Shown here one piece after another: positions 28,090 to 36,500 of a stretch of DNA of 64,000 nt. The notes beneath the pieces were generated by a model, which saw only the letters and a program-made list of their open reading frames with translations, was not told where the DNA came from and searched no databases. This DNA comes from Bacteroidaceae bacterium (GTDB lineage: Bacteria; Bacteroidota; Bacteroidia; Bacteroidales; Bacteroidaceae), in the NCBI GenBank assembly GCA_017649485.1, contig JAGCGS010000013.1:62001-126000 (forward strand), in the 5' to 3' direction. Every line of letters starts with the position of its first letter. Positions within the stretch are counted from its first letter, which is position 1. Both the position numbers and the translations under genes were made by a program.

Positions 28090-28992
28090 CTAAAAGCTCT
28101 CTAACCAGTCGGACAAATCGGTCAGCATATTGGCATTATACTTCCACGATTGAGAGTTACCGAAACCATGACCACCGGAAGGATATACATGGATATTGGC
28201 TGGTACACCATGATCCTTCAATGCTGAGAAATACCACGCCGAATTGATGGAGGGTACCACGTCATCATCATCAGCCAAAACGATAAATGCACGAGGCGTC
28301 TTCTCCGTCACCTGCTTCTCATTACTATAGAGTATCTCCATCTCAGGCGATGCATCTTTACCTATCAAATTATCATGTGTCCCCATGTGTGTATAACGTT
28401 TATCCATAGTAATCACAGGATAAAACAGAATCTGGAATGCGGGACGAACATCATCAGTTGCATGGGTAGCCACAGTAGAAGCCAAATGACCACCTGCCGA
28501 TGAACCCATCACCCCAATCTGGTCAGGGTCAATGTTCCATTCCTTCGCATGCTGTTTGATGATACGGATGGCCTGATAAACATCGCTGGCAGGTACCTCA
28601 TGGTTGCCATGTGGTAAACGATAAGTCAGTGTAATGGTAGCCACCTTTTCGCGAGAGAAGAAGAAATTCCACATCATACCTTCATGCATAGTAGCCAGCA
28701 TGGCATAACCTCCACCAGGACAAATCACAACAGCCTTCATGGGTTTATCACTTTTAGGCAGTACCACTTTCATGCCAGGCTTCATATCTACCGTGCCCTG
28801 TCCCATCACAATAGGTTGGTCATAATTCACCCCATTGGTGTTGGGTGCACCATTTGGCCACAATTCCACATCAATCGCATTGCCTGTAACATAAGCCCTG
28901 TTCAGATACGCATCCCAACTGTCAGCAGTCATCTGTGCCTGTGCGAAAGCAGTCACCAACAAGGCAGCACAAAAAATAGCTATTTTTTTCAT
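28090..28992 (-). CDS. Secreted alpha/beta-hydrolase (esterase/lipase-like)
   Basis: 300 residues with a signal peptide ending AQAQ at about 20. The alpha/beta-hydrolase core is of the BD-FAE/hormone-sensitive-lipase style: oxyanion motif VVICPGGGYAMLA, nucleophile elbow GVMGSSAGGHLAS, acidic residue in VLADDDDVVP, and catalytic His in YPSGGHGFGNS near the C-terminus. Bacteroidetes relatives are acetyl-xylan or carbohydrate esterases, but the substrate is not shown by sequence. It is transcribed alone leftward; the 97-base gap to the Gly-rich gene on the same strand shows no clear terminator. Confidence 0.85.
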   Translation of the reverse strand: MKKIAIFCAALLVTAFAQAQMTADSWDAYLNRAYVTGNAIDVELWPNGAPNTNGVNYDQPIVMGQGTVDMKPGMKVVLPKSDKPMKAVVICPGGGYAMLATMHEGMMWNFFFSREKVATITLTYRLPHGNHEVPASDVYQAIRIIKQHAKEWNIDPDQIGVMGSSAGGHLASTVATHATDDVRPAFQILFYPVITMDKRYTHMGTHDNLIGKDASPEMEILYSNEKQVTEKTPRAFIVLADDDDVVPSINSAWYFSALKDHGVPANIHVYPSGGHGFGNSQSWKYNANMLTDLSDWLESF

Positions 28993-29049
28993 AGTAATAA
29001 TAATAACAATTCGTGCTCCAAATATAGATATATTTTTTCAAATATTTAT

Positions 29050-29057
29050 TACCTTTG
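29050..29057 (+). promoter_or_regulatory. -7 box of nspC
   Basis: TACCTTTG, 18 bases before the ATG at 29076. It overlaps the alternative TTG at 29055, ruling that codon out as the start. Confidence 0.65.
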
Positions 29058-29075
29058 TCAAAAAGTTTAAAAAAT

Positions 29076-30215
29076 ATGATCGATTACAATCTTTATCCTT
29101 CTCCTTGCTATATCATGGAGGAAGATTTGTTAAGAAATAATCTGCAACTTATCAAGCGAGTAGCAGATGAAGCTGGTGTAGAAATTATATTGGCATTCAA
29201 GGCCTTTGCCTTATGGAAATCGTTCCCCATCTTTCGAGAGTTCATCAGTCATACCACAGCCAGTTCTGTTTACGAGGCACGACTGGCATACGAGGAGTTT
29301 GGTAGTAAGGCTCACACCTACTCACCTGCCTACACTCCGCAAGATTTCCTTGAAATAATGAGGTGCAGCAGCCATATCACTTTTAATTCGCTCACACAAT
29401 ACGCCCGTTTCTACCCTATGCTTGAGACATCTGGACAACCCATCTCCTGTGGATTGCGCATCAACCCTGAGTATTCCGAAATTGAAACAGAGCTGTACAA
29501 CCCATGTGCACCCGGATCTCGCTTCGGTCTTACAGCCGATCAATTGCCTGACAAGCTGCCAGTAGGCATCGAAGGGTTCCATTGCCACTGCCATTGTGAA
29601 TCATCGTCACAAGCCTTGGAACACACCTTGCAGCATCTCATTCCCAAGTTTGACCGCTGGTTACAAAAGTTGAAGTGGCTGAATCTCGGTGGTGGGCACT
29701 TGATGACGCGCAAGGATTACGATGTAGAACATCTCATTGGTTTAATGCTAAACCTTCGGAAGCGTTATCCCCATTTACATATCATCCTTGAACCTGGTTC
29801 AGCCTTTGCATGGCAGACGGGAGTACTATCTTCCGAGGTGGTGGATATTGTAGAGAACCATGGCATACGAACAGCCATTGTGAATGTGAGCTTCACCTGT
29901 CACATGCCCGACTGTCTGGAGATGCCGTACCAACCTGTAATCAATGGTGCCAAGATGGGAGATGATGGTCCCTATATATATAGAATAGGTGGAAATTCCT
30001 GCCTAAGTGGAGACTTCATGGGCAATTGGAGTTTCGACCATGAATTAAAAGTCGGAGAACGTATCATATTTGAAGACATGATTCATTACACTACAGTAAA
30101 AACCACTATGTTTAATGGAATCCATCACCCAGCTCTCGGACTGTGGACTTCCGACAATAAGGCTGTGATTTATAAGGAATTCAAGTATGAAGACTATCGT
30201 GACCGCATGTGCTAA
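29076..30215 (+). CDS. nspC: Carboxynorspermidine/carboxyspermidine decarboxylase
   Basis: PLP enzyme of the alternative spermidine pathway: it decarboxylates carboxyspermidine made from putrescine and aspartate semialdehyde. 379 residues from the ATG at 29076 (MIDYNLYPSPCYIMEEDLL). The alanine-racemase-type barrel shows the PLP-lysine segment ILAFKAFALWK near residue 42, the PLP-phosphate region GFHCHCHCESSSQ, LNLGGGHLMTRKDY and the substrate-site sequence GNSCLSGDFMGNW. Agmatine deiminase, which feeds putrescine production, lies just after the tRNA cluster. The carboxyspermidine dehydrogenase partner is not in the window. Confidence 0.94.
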   Translation: MIDYNLYPSPCYIMEEDLLRNNLQLIKRVADEAGVEIILAFKAFALWKSFPIFREFISHTTASSVYEARLAYEEFGSKAHTYSPAYTPQDFLEIMRCSSHITFNSLTQYARFYPMLETSGQPISCGLRINPEYSEIETELYNPCAPGSRFGLTADQLPDKLPVGIEGFHCHCHCESSSQALEHTLQHLIPKFDRWLQKLKWLNLGGGHLMTRKDYDVEHLIGLMLNLRKRYPHLHIILEPGSAFAWQTGVLSSEVVDIVENHGIRTAIVNVSFTCHMPDCLEMPYQPVINGAKMGDDGPYIYRIGGNSCLSGDFMGNWSFDHELKVGERIIFEDMIHYTTVKTTMFNGIHHPALGLWTSDNKAVIYKEFKYEDYRDRMC

Positions 30216-30259
30216 TAATAGTTACATAACACTTTTTTTCAAAAAAAATCACAAAATAG

Positions 30260-30290
30260 TTTGTAGGTTTAAAGAAAATACCTACCTTTG
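30260..30290 (+). promoter_or_regulatory. Promoter of the tRNA operon
   Basis: TTTG at 30260-30263, 19-base spacer, TACCTTTG at 30283-30290, a textbook match. It is about 110 bases before the first tRNA. Confidence 0.8.
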
Positions 30291-30323
30291 CAGTCGCAAG
30301 AAGCAAATAACGCGAATTATCGT

Positions 30324-30368
30324 GCAAGTGAGAGCAGAAACAAAGCTTGCTTTGATTTTGACGAGCAC
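30324..30368 (+). repeat. GAGAGCA-type hairpin repeat in the tRNA leader
   Basis: CAAGTGAGAGCAG, then a stem CAAAGC-TT-GCTTTG, then a GACGAGCAC end. This matches two other copies in the window (37515-37560 on the minus strand and 53026-53076). It sits in the leader upstream of tRNA-Gly. Confidence 0.55.
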
Positions 30369-30403
30369 AGCCGATAATCTCGCAAAATTTGCTAACAAAT
30401 TTC

Positions 30404-30476
30404 GCGGAAATAGCTCAGTTGGTAGAGCACAACCTTGCCAAGGTTGGGGTCGCGAGTCCGAGTCTCGTTTTCCGCT
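30404..30476 (+). tRNA. tRNA-Gly(GCC), copy 1
   Basis: 73-base cloverleaf: acceptor GCGGAAA/TTTCCGC, D-arm AGCTCAGTTGGTAGAGC, anticodon GCC at 30437-30439, T-loop GAGTCCGAGTCTC, discriminator T. CCA is not encoded. Identical to copy 2. Confidence 0.95.
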
Positions 30477-30513
30477 CAAAAAAGAGTTCTTTGATTCATA
30501 ATGATAAACAAAT

Positions 30514-30597
30514 GGAGAGGTGGCGGAATTGGTAGACGCGCTACTTTGAGGGGGTAGTGACAATTGTGTCGTGGGAGTTCGAGTCTCCTTCTCTTCA
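30514..30597 (+). tRNA. tRNA-Leu(GAG)
   Basis: 84-base type II tRNA: acceptor GGAGAGG/TCTCTTC (two G-U pairs), D-arm GCGGAATTGGTAGACGCG, anticodon GAG at 30548-30550, a variable arm and T-loop TTCGAGT, discriminator A. CCA is not fully encoded. Confidence 0.93.
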
Positions 30598-30634
30598 CCT
30601 GTTCATTAAAGTTTAATTGCTATCAAATTAACTT

Positions 30635-30716
30635 GCCCAAGTGGCGGAATTGGTAGACGCGCACGTTTCAGGTGCGTGTGCTGAGAGGCGTGAAGGTTCG
30701 AGTCCTTTCTTGGGCA
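30635..30716 (+). tRNA. tRNA-Leu(CAG)
   Basis: 82-base type II tRNA: acceptor GCCCAAG/CTTGGGC, anticodon CAG at 30669-30671, long variable arm (TGCTGAGAGGCG), T-loop TTCGAGT, discriminator A. CCA is not encoded. Confidence 0.94.
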
Positions 30717-30731
30717 CAAGATAGCAATTTT

Positions 30732-30804
30732 GCGGAAATAGCTCAGTTGGTAGAGCACAACCTTGCCAAGGTTGGGGTCGCGAGTCCGAGTCTCGTTTTC
30801 CGCT
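30732..30804 (+). tRNA. tRNA-Gly(GCC), copy 2
   Basis: Identical over all 73 bases to the copy at 30404-30476; anticodon GCC at 30765-30767. The two Gly genes bracket two Leu genes, suggesting tandem duplication within the operon. Confidence 0.95.
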
Positions 30805-30852
30805 CTTTTTCCAAATTCATGTTTGGACATTGTTATTAGTGAATTAAATCAG

Positions 30853-30885
30853 AGAGATTCATCGTGAGATGGGTCTCTTTTTTTT
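30853..30885 (+). terminator. Terminator of the tRNA operon
   Basis: An 11-base-pair stem AGAGATTCATC / GATGGGTCTCT (two G-U pairs) with a GTGA loop, followed by an uninterrupted T tract to 30885. Confidence 0.8.
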
Positions 30886-30895
30886 ATAACTCAAA

Positions 30896-32026
30896 ATGTT
30901 GACAACGCTTATGAGTTTTCAGATCCAAAACCCATTCTATGGTCGAAGAAAAGACGAATTGCAAGTCGATGCTTCCCGTTTCACTGATCTTTTGGTAGAA
31001 CAAAGCAACCCTACCCTGCCCGCAGAATGGGCAGAACAAAGTGGCATACAACTCACCTGGCCCCATTTCAACACCGATTGGGCACCCATACTCGATGAGG
31101 TATCAGCCTGCTTCACCCAGATAGCCCGTGAAATAGCTCATAAAGAACTACTGCTGATTGTGACACCAGAGCCACAAAAGGTCTTGATGCAGATAAGGAA
31201 TAAGGTTATGATGCGCAACGTACGATTCATGCGCTGCAACTCCAACGACACCTGGGCTCGCGACCATGGTGCCATCACCCTTACTGACCCCCAAGGTCCG
31301 CAGCTTCTGGACTTCTGCTTCAATGGTTGGGGCAATAAATTTGCGTCAGAAAAAGATAATGCCATAACCCGTCAAGCAGTAGATAATGGTTTCCTACATG
31401 GCAAATATGTTAATCACCTGGATTTTGTGCTGGAAGGCGGCTCCATCGAAAGCGATGGTGAAGGTACCTTGCTCACCACCTCAGCTTGTCTGCTTAACCC
31501 AAATAGGAATCCTAAATTTAATAAGGTGGACATTGAAGAATTTCTCAAACGTGTACTTCACATCAACCGTATTCTCTGGCTGGACTACGGTTATCTGAGT
31601 GGTGACGACACTGATAGCCATATCGATACCCTTGCCAGATTCTGCTCACCTGACACCATCGCATACGTGAAATGTGATAACACTGATGACGAGCATTATG
31701 AAGAGCTTGCCAAGATGGAAGAACAGCTGAAATCATTCATGACGCCCACTGGTCAACCCTATCGCTTGTTACCTCTTCCGATGGCAGACAAGATAATCTT
31801 TGAGGGAGAAAGATTGCCAGCTACTTATGCCAACTTCCTCATCATGAACCAGCAGGTGCTCTACCCTACTTACAACCAGCCTATTCACGACAAACAAGCC
31901 AAGGAGGTGTTACAGCAAGCGTTCCCAGATAGGCAAGTTGTAGGCATTGACTGTCGGGCACTTATCAAACAACATGGTTCGCTGCATTGTGTAACGATGC
32001 AGTATCCGAAGGGGGTACTCAATTGA
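30896..32026 (+). CDS. aguA: Agmatine deiminase
   Basis: Guanidino-group-modifying enzyme converting agmatine to N-carbamoylputrescine in polyamine synthesis. 376 residues with the family start LPAEWAEQSGIQLTWPH, the motif NDTWARDHGAITL, the substrate-site segment LEGGSIESDGEGTLLTT, DTDSHIDTLARF and the catalytic cysteine in GSLHCVTMQYP near residue 365. The first 30 residues are poorly conserved; ATGs at 30896 and 30911 are both possible. It starts just after the tRNA terminator and no separate promoter is clear. The TGA stop lies in the first unit of a heptamer array. With nspC it suggests a putrescine to spermidine route. Confidence 0.93.
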   Translation: MLTTLMSFQIQNPFYGRRKDELQVDASRFTDLLVEQSNPTLPAEWAEQSGIQLTWPHFNTDWAPILDEVSACFTQIAREIAHKELLLIVTPEPQKVLMQIRNKVMMRNVRFMRCNSNDTWARDHGAITLTDPQGPQLLDFCFNGWGNKFASEKDNAITRQAVDNGFLHGKYVNHLDFVLEGGSIESDGEGTLLTTSACLLNPNRNPKFNKVDIEEFLKRVLHINRILWLDYGYLSGDDTDSHIDTLARFCSPDTIAYVKCDNTDDEHYEELAKMEEQLKSFMTPTGQPYRLLPLPMADKIIFEGERLPATYANFLIMNQQVLYPTYNQPIHDKQAKEVLQQAFPDRQVVGIDCRALIKQHGSLHCVTMQYPKGVLN

Positions 32027-32053
32027 CCATTGACCATTGAACGTTGAACATTA
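32022..32053 (+). repeat. NNATTGA heptamer array at the agmatine deiminase stop
   Basis: Units AATTGAC, CATTGAC, CATTGAA, CGTTGAA, CATTAAA, degrading to the right. The stop TGA at 32024-32026 is in the first unit. Confidence 0.75.
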
Positions 32054-32139
32054 AACCGTAAACTTTTTTTAAGTACCTTGCAACTTTTTGGGATAGTTGT
32101 TCCGTCTAATAGACAAAATAACTAAAAAATGAGAGAACA

Positions 32140-33006
32140 ATGAAAACTTTAACAGCAATTATGACAGCCCTGATGCTGGGCATCAACTTGACAGCTTGCA
32201 GCATCAACACAAATGGTGATTTTGGTTCCAACAAACGTATTACCGCCAGCAAGAACTATGTAACCAAAGAGTATAAAGTGAGCGACTTCAACAAGATTAA
32301 GCTCACAGGCTCTGGCAACGTATTCTTCGCCCAACAGGCCGGTGCACCAGCCGTTTCTGTGGTTACTTCCGACAATGTGGCTGAAATTCTGGATGTGTAT
32401 GTAGAGAACAATACCCTGTATCTCAAGATTAAGAAGGGCTATAGTGTAAAGAACCTCAACAAACTGGATTACACTATCAATGCAGCTGCTTTAAATGAGA
32501 TGGGCATCGTAGGTTCAGGCGATTTCAAGCTAATGAACGGACTGACCACCGATCAACTGAATCTCAGTATAAGTGGTTCTGGTGATATGGATTGCAACAA
32601 CATCAACTGCACAGGTCAGATGAAGGTTTCCATCACCGGTAGTGGCGACATTGACAGCAAGAACGTACAATGTAATGACCTGCGCATTTCAATATCAGGC
32701 TCTGGCGATATCGGGATTGAAGACATTAACGCACAAGATGTCGATGCATCCATCGCTGGTAGTGGCGATATTAGACTGAGCGGAAAGGCTGCAAAAGCCA
32801 GCTACGGCATTTCAGGCAGTGGCGACATCGAAGCTGTTGAGCTCAAGGCCGAAGATGTATCAGCCCGCACCACAGGCAGTGGCGATATCACTTGCTTTGC
32901 CACTCAGTCTATCAAGGCATCCAGAAGTGGCAGTGGCGGCATCGGTTACAAGGGCAACCCTGCTAATGTTGACGTAAGCAAAAAGGGTGTTTATCCCATT
33001 GAATAA
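32140..33006 (+). CDS. DUF2807 (GIN-domain) lipoprotein
   Basis: 288 residues. A lipoprotein signal peptide ends at the lipobox LTAC (Cys20). The rest is one DUF2807 right-handed beta-helix-like domain with many GSGD(I/M/F) turns spaced about 20 residues apart from about residue 115 to 260, each forming one rung. The opening segment VSDFNKIKLTGSGNVFFAQ is typical. The family is widespread in Bacteroidetes; its function is unknown, and some members bind or shield surface polymers by inference. A weak -7 (TACCTTGC, 32073-32080) precedes it and a strong terminator follows, so it is transcribed alone. Confidence 0.9.
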   Translation: MKTLTAIMTALMLGINLTACSINTNGDFGSNKRITASKNYVTKEYKVSDFNKIKLTGSGNVFFAQQAGAPAVSVVTSDNVAEILDVYVENNTLYLKIKKGYSVKNLNKLDYTINAAALNEMGIVGSGDFKLMNGLTTDQLNLSISGSGDMDCNNINCTGQMKVSITGSGDIDSKNVQCNDLRISISGSGDIGIEDINAQDVDASIAGSGDIRLSGKAAKASYGISGSGDIEAVELKAEDVSARTTGSGDITCFATQSIKASRSGSGGIGYKGNPANVDVSKKGVYPIE

Positions 33007-33031
33007 CCATCATGAATGAATGACAGACATC

Positions 33032-33060
33032 TCCCCCTCTCTTCAAAGAGGGGGATTTTT
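33032..33060 (+). terminator. Terminator of the DUF2807 gene
   Basis: Stem TCCCCCTCT / AGAGGGGGA with a CTTCAA loop, followed by TTTTT, 26 bases after the stop codon. Confidence 0.8.
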
Positions 33061-33092
33061 AGTTGCACCCGTAATAAAAAAAACGTAATATA

Positions 33093-33124
33093 TTTGGCTT
33101 TTCTCTCTATTAATCGTAATTTTG
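33093..33124 (+). promoter_or_regulatory. Promoter of the tricorn-like protease gene
   Basis: TTTG at 33093-33096, 20-base spacer, TAATTTTG at 33117-33124, 35 bases before the ATG. Confidence 0.8.
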
Positions 33125-33159
33125 TTGCACGAAATCAATAATCAATTATAAATTATAGT

Positions 33160-36100
33160 ATGAAAAAGACATTATTGTTATCCCTGCTTGTAGCAGGTAC
33201 AGCTTTGAACAGCTATGCCGATGAAGGTAGATTGCTGCGTTTCCCAGCCACCAATGGCCAGGAAGTGGTATTCTCTTTCGGCGGTGACCTTTTCAAGGCT
33301 TCTATTAATGGTGGTGAGGCAACTCGACTGACCTCACATATAGGATATGAAATGTTTGCCCGCTATTCTCCTGATGGCAACTCTATTGCCTTCACTGGTG
33401 AATACGATGGCAACCGTGAGGTGTATCTGATTTCAAAGGATGGTGGCGAGCCTAAGCGACTCACTTTCACGTCAACCAACTCGCGTGACGACTTGGGCGA
33501 CCGTATGGGTCCTAACAACATGGTATTGACGTGGACAACCGACGGTAAGAACGTGGTTTACCGTAACCGCATCAGCGATGGCTTTGACGGTAAGCTATGG
33601 ACCATTTCTAAAGACGGTGGTATGAGTGAGCAGATCCCTTTGCCTGAAGGTGGTTTCTGTAGCTATTCTCCCGATGGTAAAAAGTTGGCTTACAACCGTG
33701 TGATGCGTGAATTCCGTACCTGGAAATACTATCGTGGCGGTATGGCTGACGATATCTGGATTTACGACCCACAGGCCAAAACTGTAGAGAATGTTACCAA
33801 GAATGATGCACAAGATATCATGCCTATGTGGATCGGCAACGAGATTTTCTTCATCTCCGACCGTGACATGACGATGAACATCTTCGTGTATAACACACAG
33901 ACTAAGCAAACCGAGAAGGTGACGAACTATACCGACTTCGACGTGAAGTTCCCCAGCACCAACGGTCAGATTATCGTTTATGAGAAAGGTGGTTATCTCT
34001 ATAAGCTCGACCCAAAGACCCGTCAGAGCACCAAAATCAGCATTACGTTGAATTCTGACAATATCTATGGACGCAAGGAATACCGTGACATTTCAGATAA
34101 CATCACAGCAGCCAGCCTCTCTGCCGACGGTAACCGCCTGGCAGTGACCGCTCGTGGTGAAGTGTTCGACATCCCAGCTAAGCAGGGTGTAGTAAAAAAC
34201 ATCACCCGTACCCCAGGTGCCAACGATCGTGGTGCGCAGATCAGTCCTGATGGCAAGTACATCGCATACATCAGCGACAAGACTGGTGAAACCGAAATCT
34301 GGCTGCAGGAAGAAGTGGGTGGAGAACCTGTACAACTGACCAAGAACAACGATACATATATCCGTTCTCTGATATGGAGCCCAGACAGCAAAACCATTCT
34401 CTACACAGACCGTAAAAACCGTCTGGTAGAGGTGAATGTAGCTGCCAAGACCAAGCGTACCGTGCTGACATGCCCCGAGAGCGAATTCCGTGGTATACAG
34501 TTCTCACCAGACAGTCAGTGGATTACCTACACTCGTCCAGAGAAAAACGACATGAACGTAGTTTATGTTTATAACCTCAAGACTAACAAAGAATATGCAG
34601 TAACAGAGAAGTGGTACAGTTCATCATCTCCAATATTCAGTACCGATGGTAAGTACCTCATCTTCAACTCTAACCGTGACCTGAATCCTATCTATAGCCG
34701 TGTGGAATGGGACTATGCATATACCAGCATGGGTGGCATCTATCTTGCAACCTTAGCAAAGGATACTCCATCTCCTCTGCTGCCTACAGATGACCAGATT
34801 AGCCTTGGCGATGACAAGCCTGCTGGTCCTCAAGGTCCTGGCAAGCCAAGTGAAGCTAAAGTAGATGTGAAGATTGATGCCGACGGCATATTCAGCCGCA
34901 TCGTAAAACTGCCTATCCGTGCAGGTGAAGGCTATATGAGCTATTTCTTTAGCGATGGTAAGAAGTTGTGGTACCAAAACGGACGTAGCCTGATGGCTTA
35001 CGACTTCGCTAAACAAGAAGATAGCAAGGTGACTGACGGTCGCATTGCAGCTTATACCGCAGGTGGTAGGAAAGCTATCTTGTCTGATGGTAACAAGTAC
35101 TATGTAGTAGATTTCCCATCAGATCGCATTAACAAGGGCGATAAGCCTGTGAACACTAACCTGAAGGCTATGGTAGATTTCTCACAGGAGTGGCCACAGA
35201 TCTTCGACGAGGTATGGCGTGCATTCCGTGACGGTTTCTATTTAGAGAACATGCATGGCGTGGATTGGAAGGCTATCAAGCAGAAATATGCTGTGCTGTT
35301 GCCATACGTAAAGACCCGTTTGGATCTGAACTATGTGATTGGTGAGATGATAAGCGAACTGGCTTGCGGTCACGCTTACATTTCTACAGGCGATAAGCCT
35401 GAAGCTGAACGCATCAACATGGGTCTGCTGGGTGCAGAATTGAGCCGTGACAGAAGTGGTTTCTTCAAGATTACCAAGATTCTGGAGGGTGCTCCTTATC
35501 GTGAGGAACTCCGTTCACCGCTCACAGAACCGGGCATCAACGTAAAGGAAGGCGAATTCATCACTGCCATCGATGGTGTACCTACAACTTCAGTGAGCAA
35601 CATCTACGAGTTGCTGATTGGCAAGGCTGACGTATTAACTGAGCTGACAATAAACAGTGCTGCATCTGCCGGTGGTCGCAAGGTGGTTATCAAGCCTATC
35701 GCTGACGAATACCCACTCTACCACTATGCATGGGTACAGAACAACATAAAGACCGTAGAGAAAGCTACCAACGGACGTGTAGGTTATATCTACATTCCTG
35801 ACATGGGTGCCGAGGGTCTGAATGAGTTCGTTCGCTACTACTATCCACAGTTGGATAAGGAAGCTTTGATTATCGACGACCGTGCCAATGGTGGCGGTAA
35901 CGTATCTCCAATGATTATTGAGCGTCTGCTGCGTGAGCCTTATCGTATGACCATGAGCCGTACTTCCAGCACAACCAACACCGTACCAGATGGTGCACAT
36001 CACGGACCGAAGGTATTGCTCATCAACAAATACTCTGCATCTGATGGTGACCTCTTCCCATGGAGCTTCAAGGCCAATAACTTAGGTACAGTCATTGGTA

Positions 36101-36396
36101 CCCGTACCTGGGGTGGTATCATTGGTATCAGTGGTTCACTGCCTTACATGGACAATACAGACGTACGCGTTCCATTCTTCACCAACTACGATGCCAAGAC
36201 CGGTCAGTGGATTGTGGAGAATCATGGTGTTGATCCAGACATCCTGCTCGACAATGATCCTATCAAGGAACAGGCAGGTGAAGACCAGCAGCTGAACAAG
36301 GCTATCGAGGTAGCCCTCCAACAGCTCAAAGATTACAAGCCATTGCCTGGTGTACCAGCTCCAAGAACCTTTAAGGACTTGTACTTGAATAAATGA
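33160..36396 (+). CDS. Tricorn-like S41 peptidase, exported
   Basis: 1,078-residue protease with a signal peptide (about 1-20). It follows the tricorn plan: an N-terminal WD40/TolB-like beta-propeller with repeated YSPDGNSIAFTGEYDGN and ISPDGKYIAYISDKTGE blades, a C1 helical domain, a PDZ domain at about 760-850 (GAEL..ITKILEGAPY, GEFITAIDGVPTT), and a C-terminal S41 catalytic domain with the nucleophile Ser in NKYSASDGDLFPW near 958 and the oxyanion region IIDDRANGGGNVSP. Tricorn proteins degrade peptides to short fragments; here the signal peptide places it in the periplasm. Length fits the bacterial family. It is a single-gene unit with promoter and terminator. Confidence 0.93.
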   Translation: MKKTLLLSLLVAGTALNSYADEGRLLRFPATNGQEVVFSFGGDLFKASINGGEATRLTSHIGYEMFARYSPDGNSIAFTGEYDGNREVYLISKDGGEPKRLTFTSTNSRDDLGDRMGPNNMVLTWTTDGKNVVYRNRISDGFDGKLWTISKDGGMSEQIPLPEGGFCSYSPDGKKLAYNRVMREFRTWKYYRGGMADDIWIYDPQAKTVENVTKNDAQDIMPMWIGNEIFFISDRDMTMNIFVYNTQTKQTEKVTNYTDFDVKFPSTNGQIIVYEKGGYLYKLDPKTRQSTKISITLNSDNIYGRKEYRDISDNITAASLSADGNRLAVTARGEVFDIPAKQGVVKNITRTPGANDRGAQISPDGKYIAYISDKTGETEIWLQEEVGGEPVQLTKNNDTYIRSLIWSPDSKTILYTDRKNRLVEVNVAAKTKRTVLTCPESEFRGIQFSPDSQWITYTRPEKNDMNVVYVYNLKTNKEYAVTEKWYSSSSPIFSTDGKYLIFNSNRDLNPIYSRVEWDYAYTSMGGIYLATLAKDTPSPLLPTDDQISLGDDKPAGPQGPGKPSEAKVDVKIDADGIFSRIVKLPIRAGEGYMSYFFSDGKKLWYQNGRSLMAYDFAKQEDSKVTDGRIAAYTAGGRKAILSDGNKYYVVDFPSDRINKGDKPVNTNLKAMVDFSQEWPQIFDEVWRAFRDGFYLENMHGVDWKAIKQKYAVLLPYVKTRLDLNYVIGEMISELACGHAYISTGDKPEAERINMGLLGAELSRDRSGFFKITKILEGAPYREELRSPLTEPGINVKEGEFITAIDGVPTTSVSNIYELLIGKADVLTELTINSAASAGGRKVVIKPIADEYPLYHYAWVQNNIKTVEKATNGRVGYIYIPDMGAEGLNEFVRYYYPQLDKEALIIDDRANGGGNVSPMIIERLLREPYRMTMSRTSSTTNTVPDGAHHGPKVLLINKYSASDGDLFPWSFKANNLGTVIGTRTWGGIIGISGSLPYMDNTDVRVPFFTNYDAKTGQWIVENHGVDPDILLDNDPIKEQAGEDQQLNKAIEVALQQLKDYKPLPGVPAPRTFKDLYLNK

Positions 36397-36420
36397 AGCT
36401 TCTTATTCATTATTCATTCA

Positions 36421-36458
36421 AAACAATAAAGGCTGCGAGTTCGCAGCCTTTATTGTTT
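36421..36458 (+). terminator. Terminator of the tricorn-like gene
   Basis: A perfect 18-base-pair palindrome (arms AAACAATAAAGGCTGCGA and its complement) around a two-base centre; the right arm ends in a T-rich tail. The GGCTGCGA stem core recurs at 55519-55545. Confidence 0.8.
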
Positions 36459-36475
36459 GAAATAACCTAAACTAC

Positions 36476-36500
36476 AAAAAGCAGCTTCGGTTGCTTTTTA
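36476..36500 (-). terminator. Terminator of the zinc metallopeptidase gene
   Basis: On the minus strand, AAAAAGCAAC / GCTGCTTTTT-type stem closed by a CGAA loop (UUCG on the other strand), ending in T5. It abuts the stop codon at 36501. Confidence 0.65.

Noticed and set aside
29055..29075. Upstream TTG start for nspC
   Set aside because: It lies within the -7 promoter box; the ATG at 29076 fits the family.
30187..30830. Short ORFs over the tRNA cluster on both strands
   Set aside because: They are translations of tRNA genes; the tRNA cloverleaves are unambiguous.
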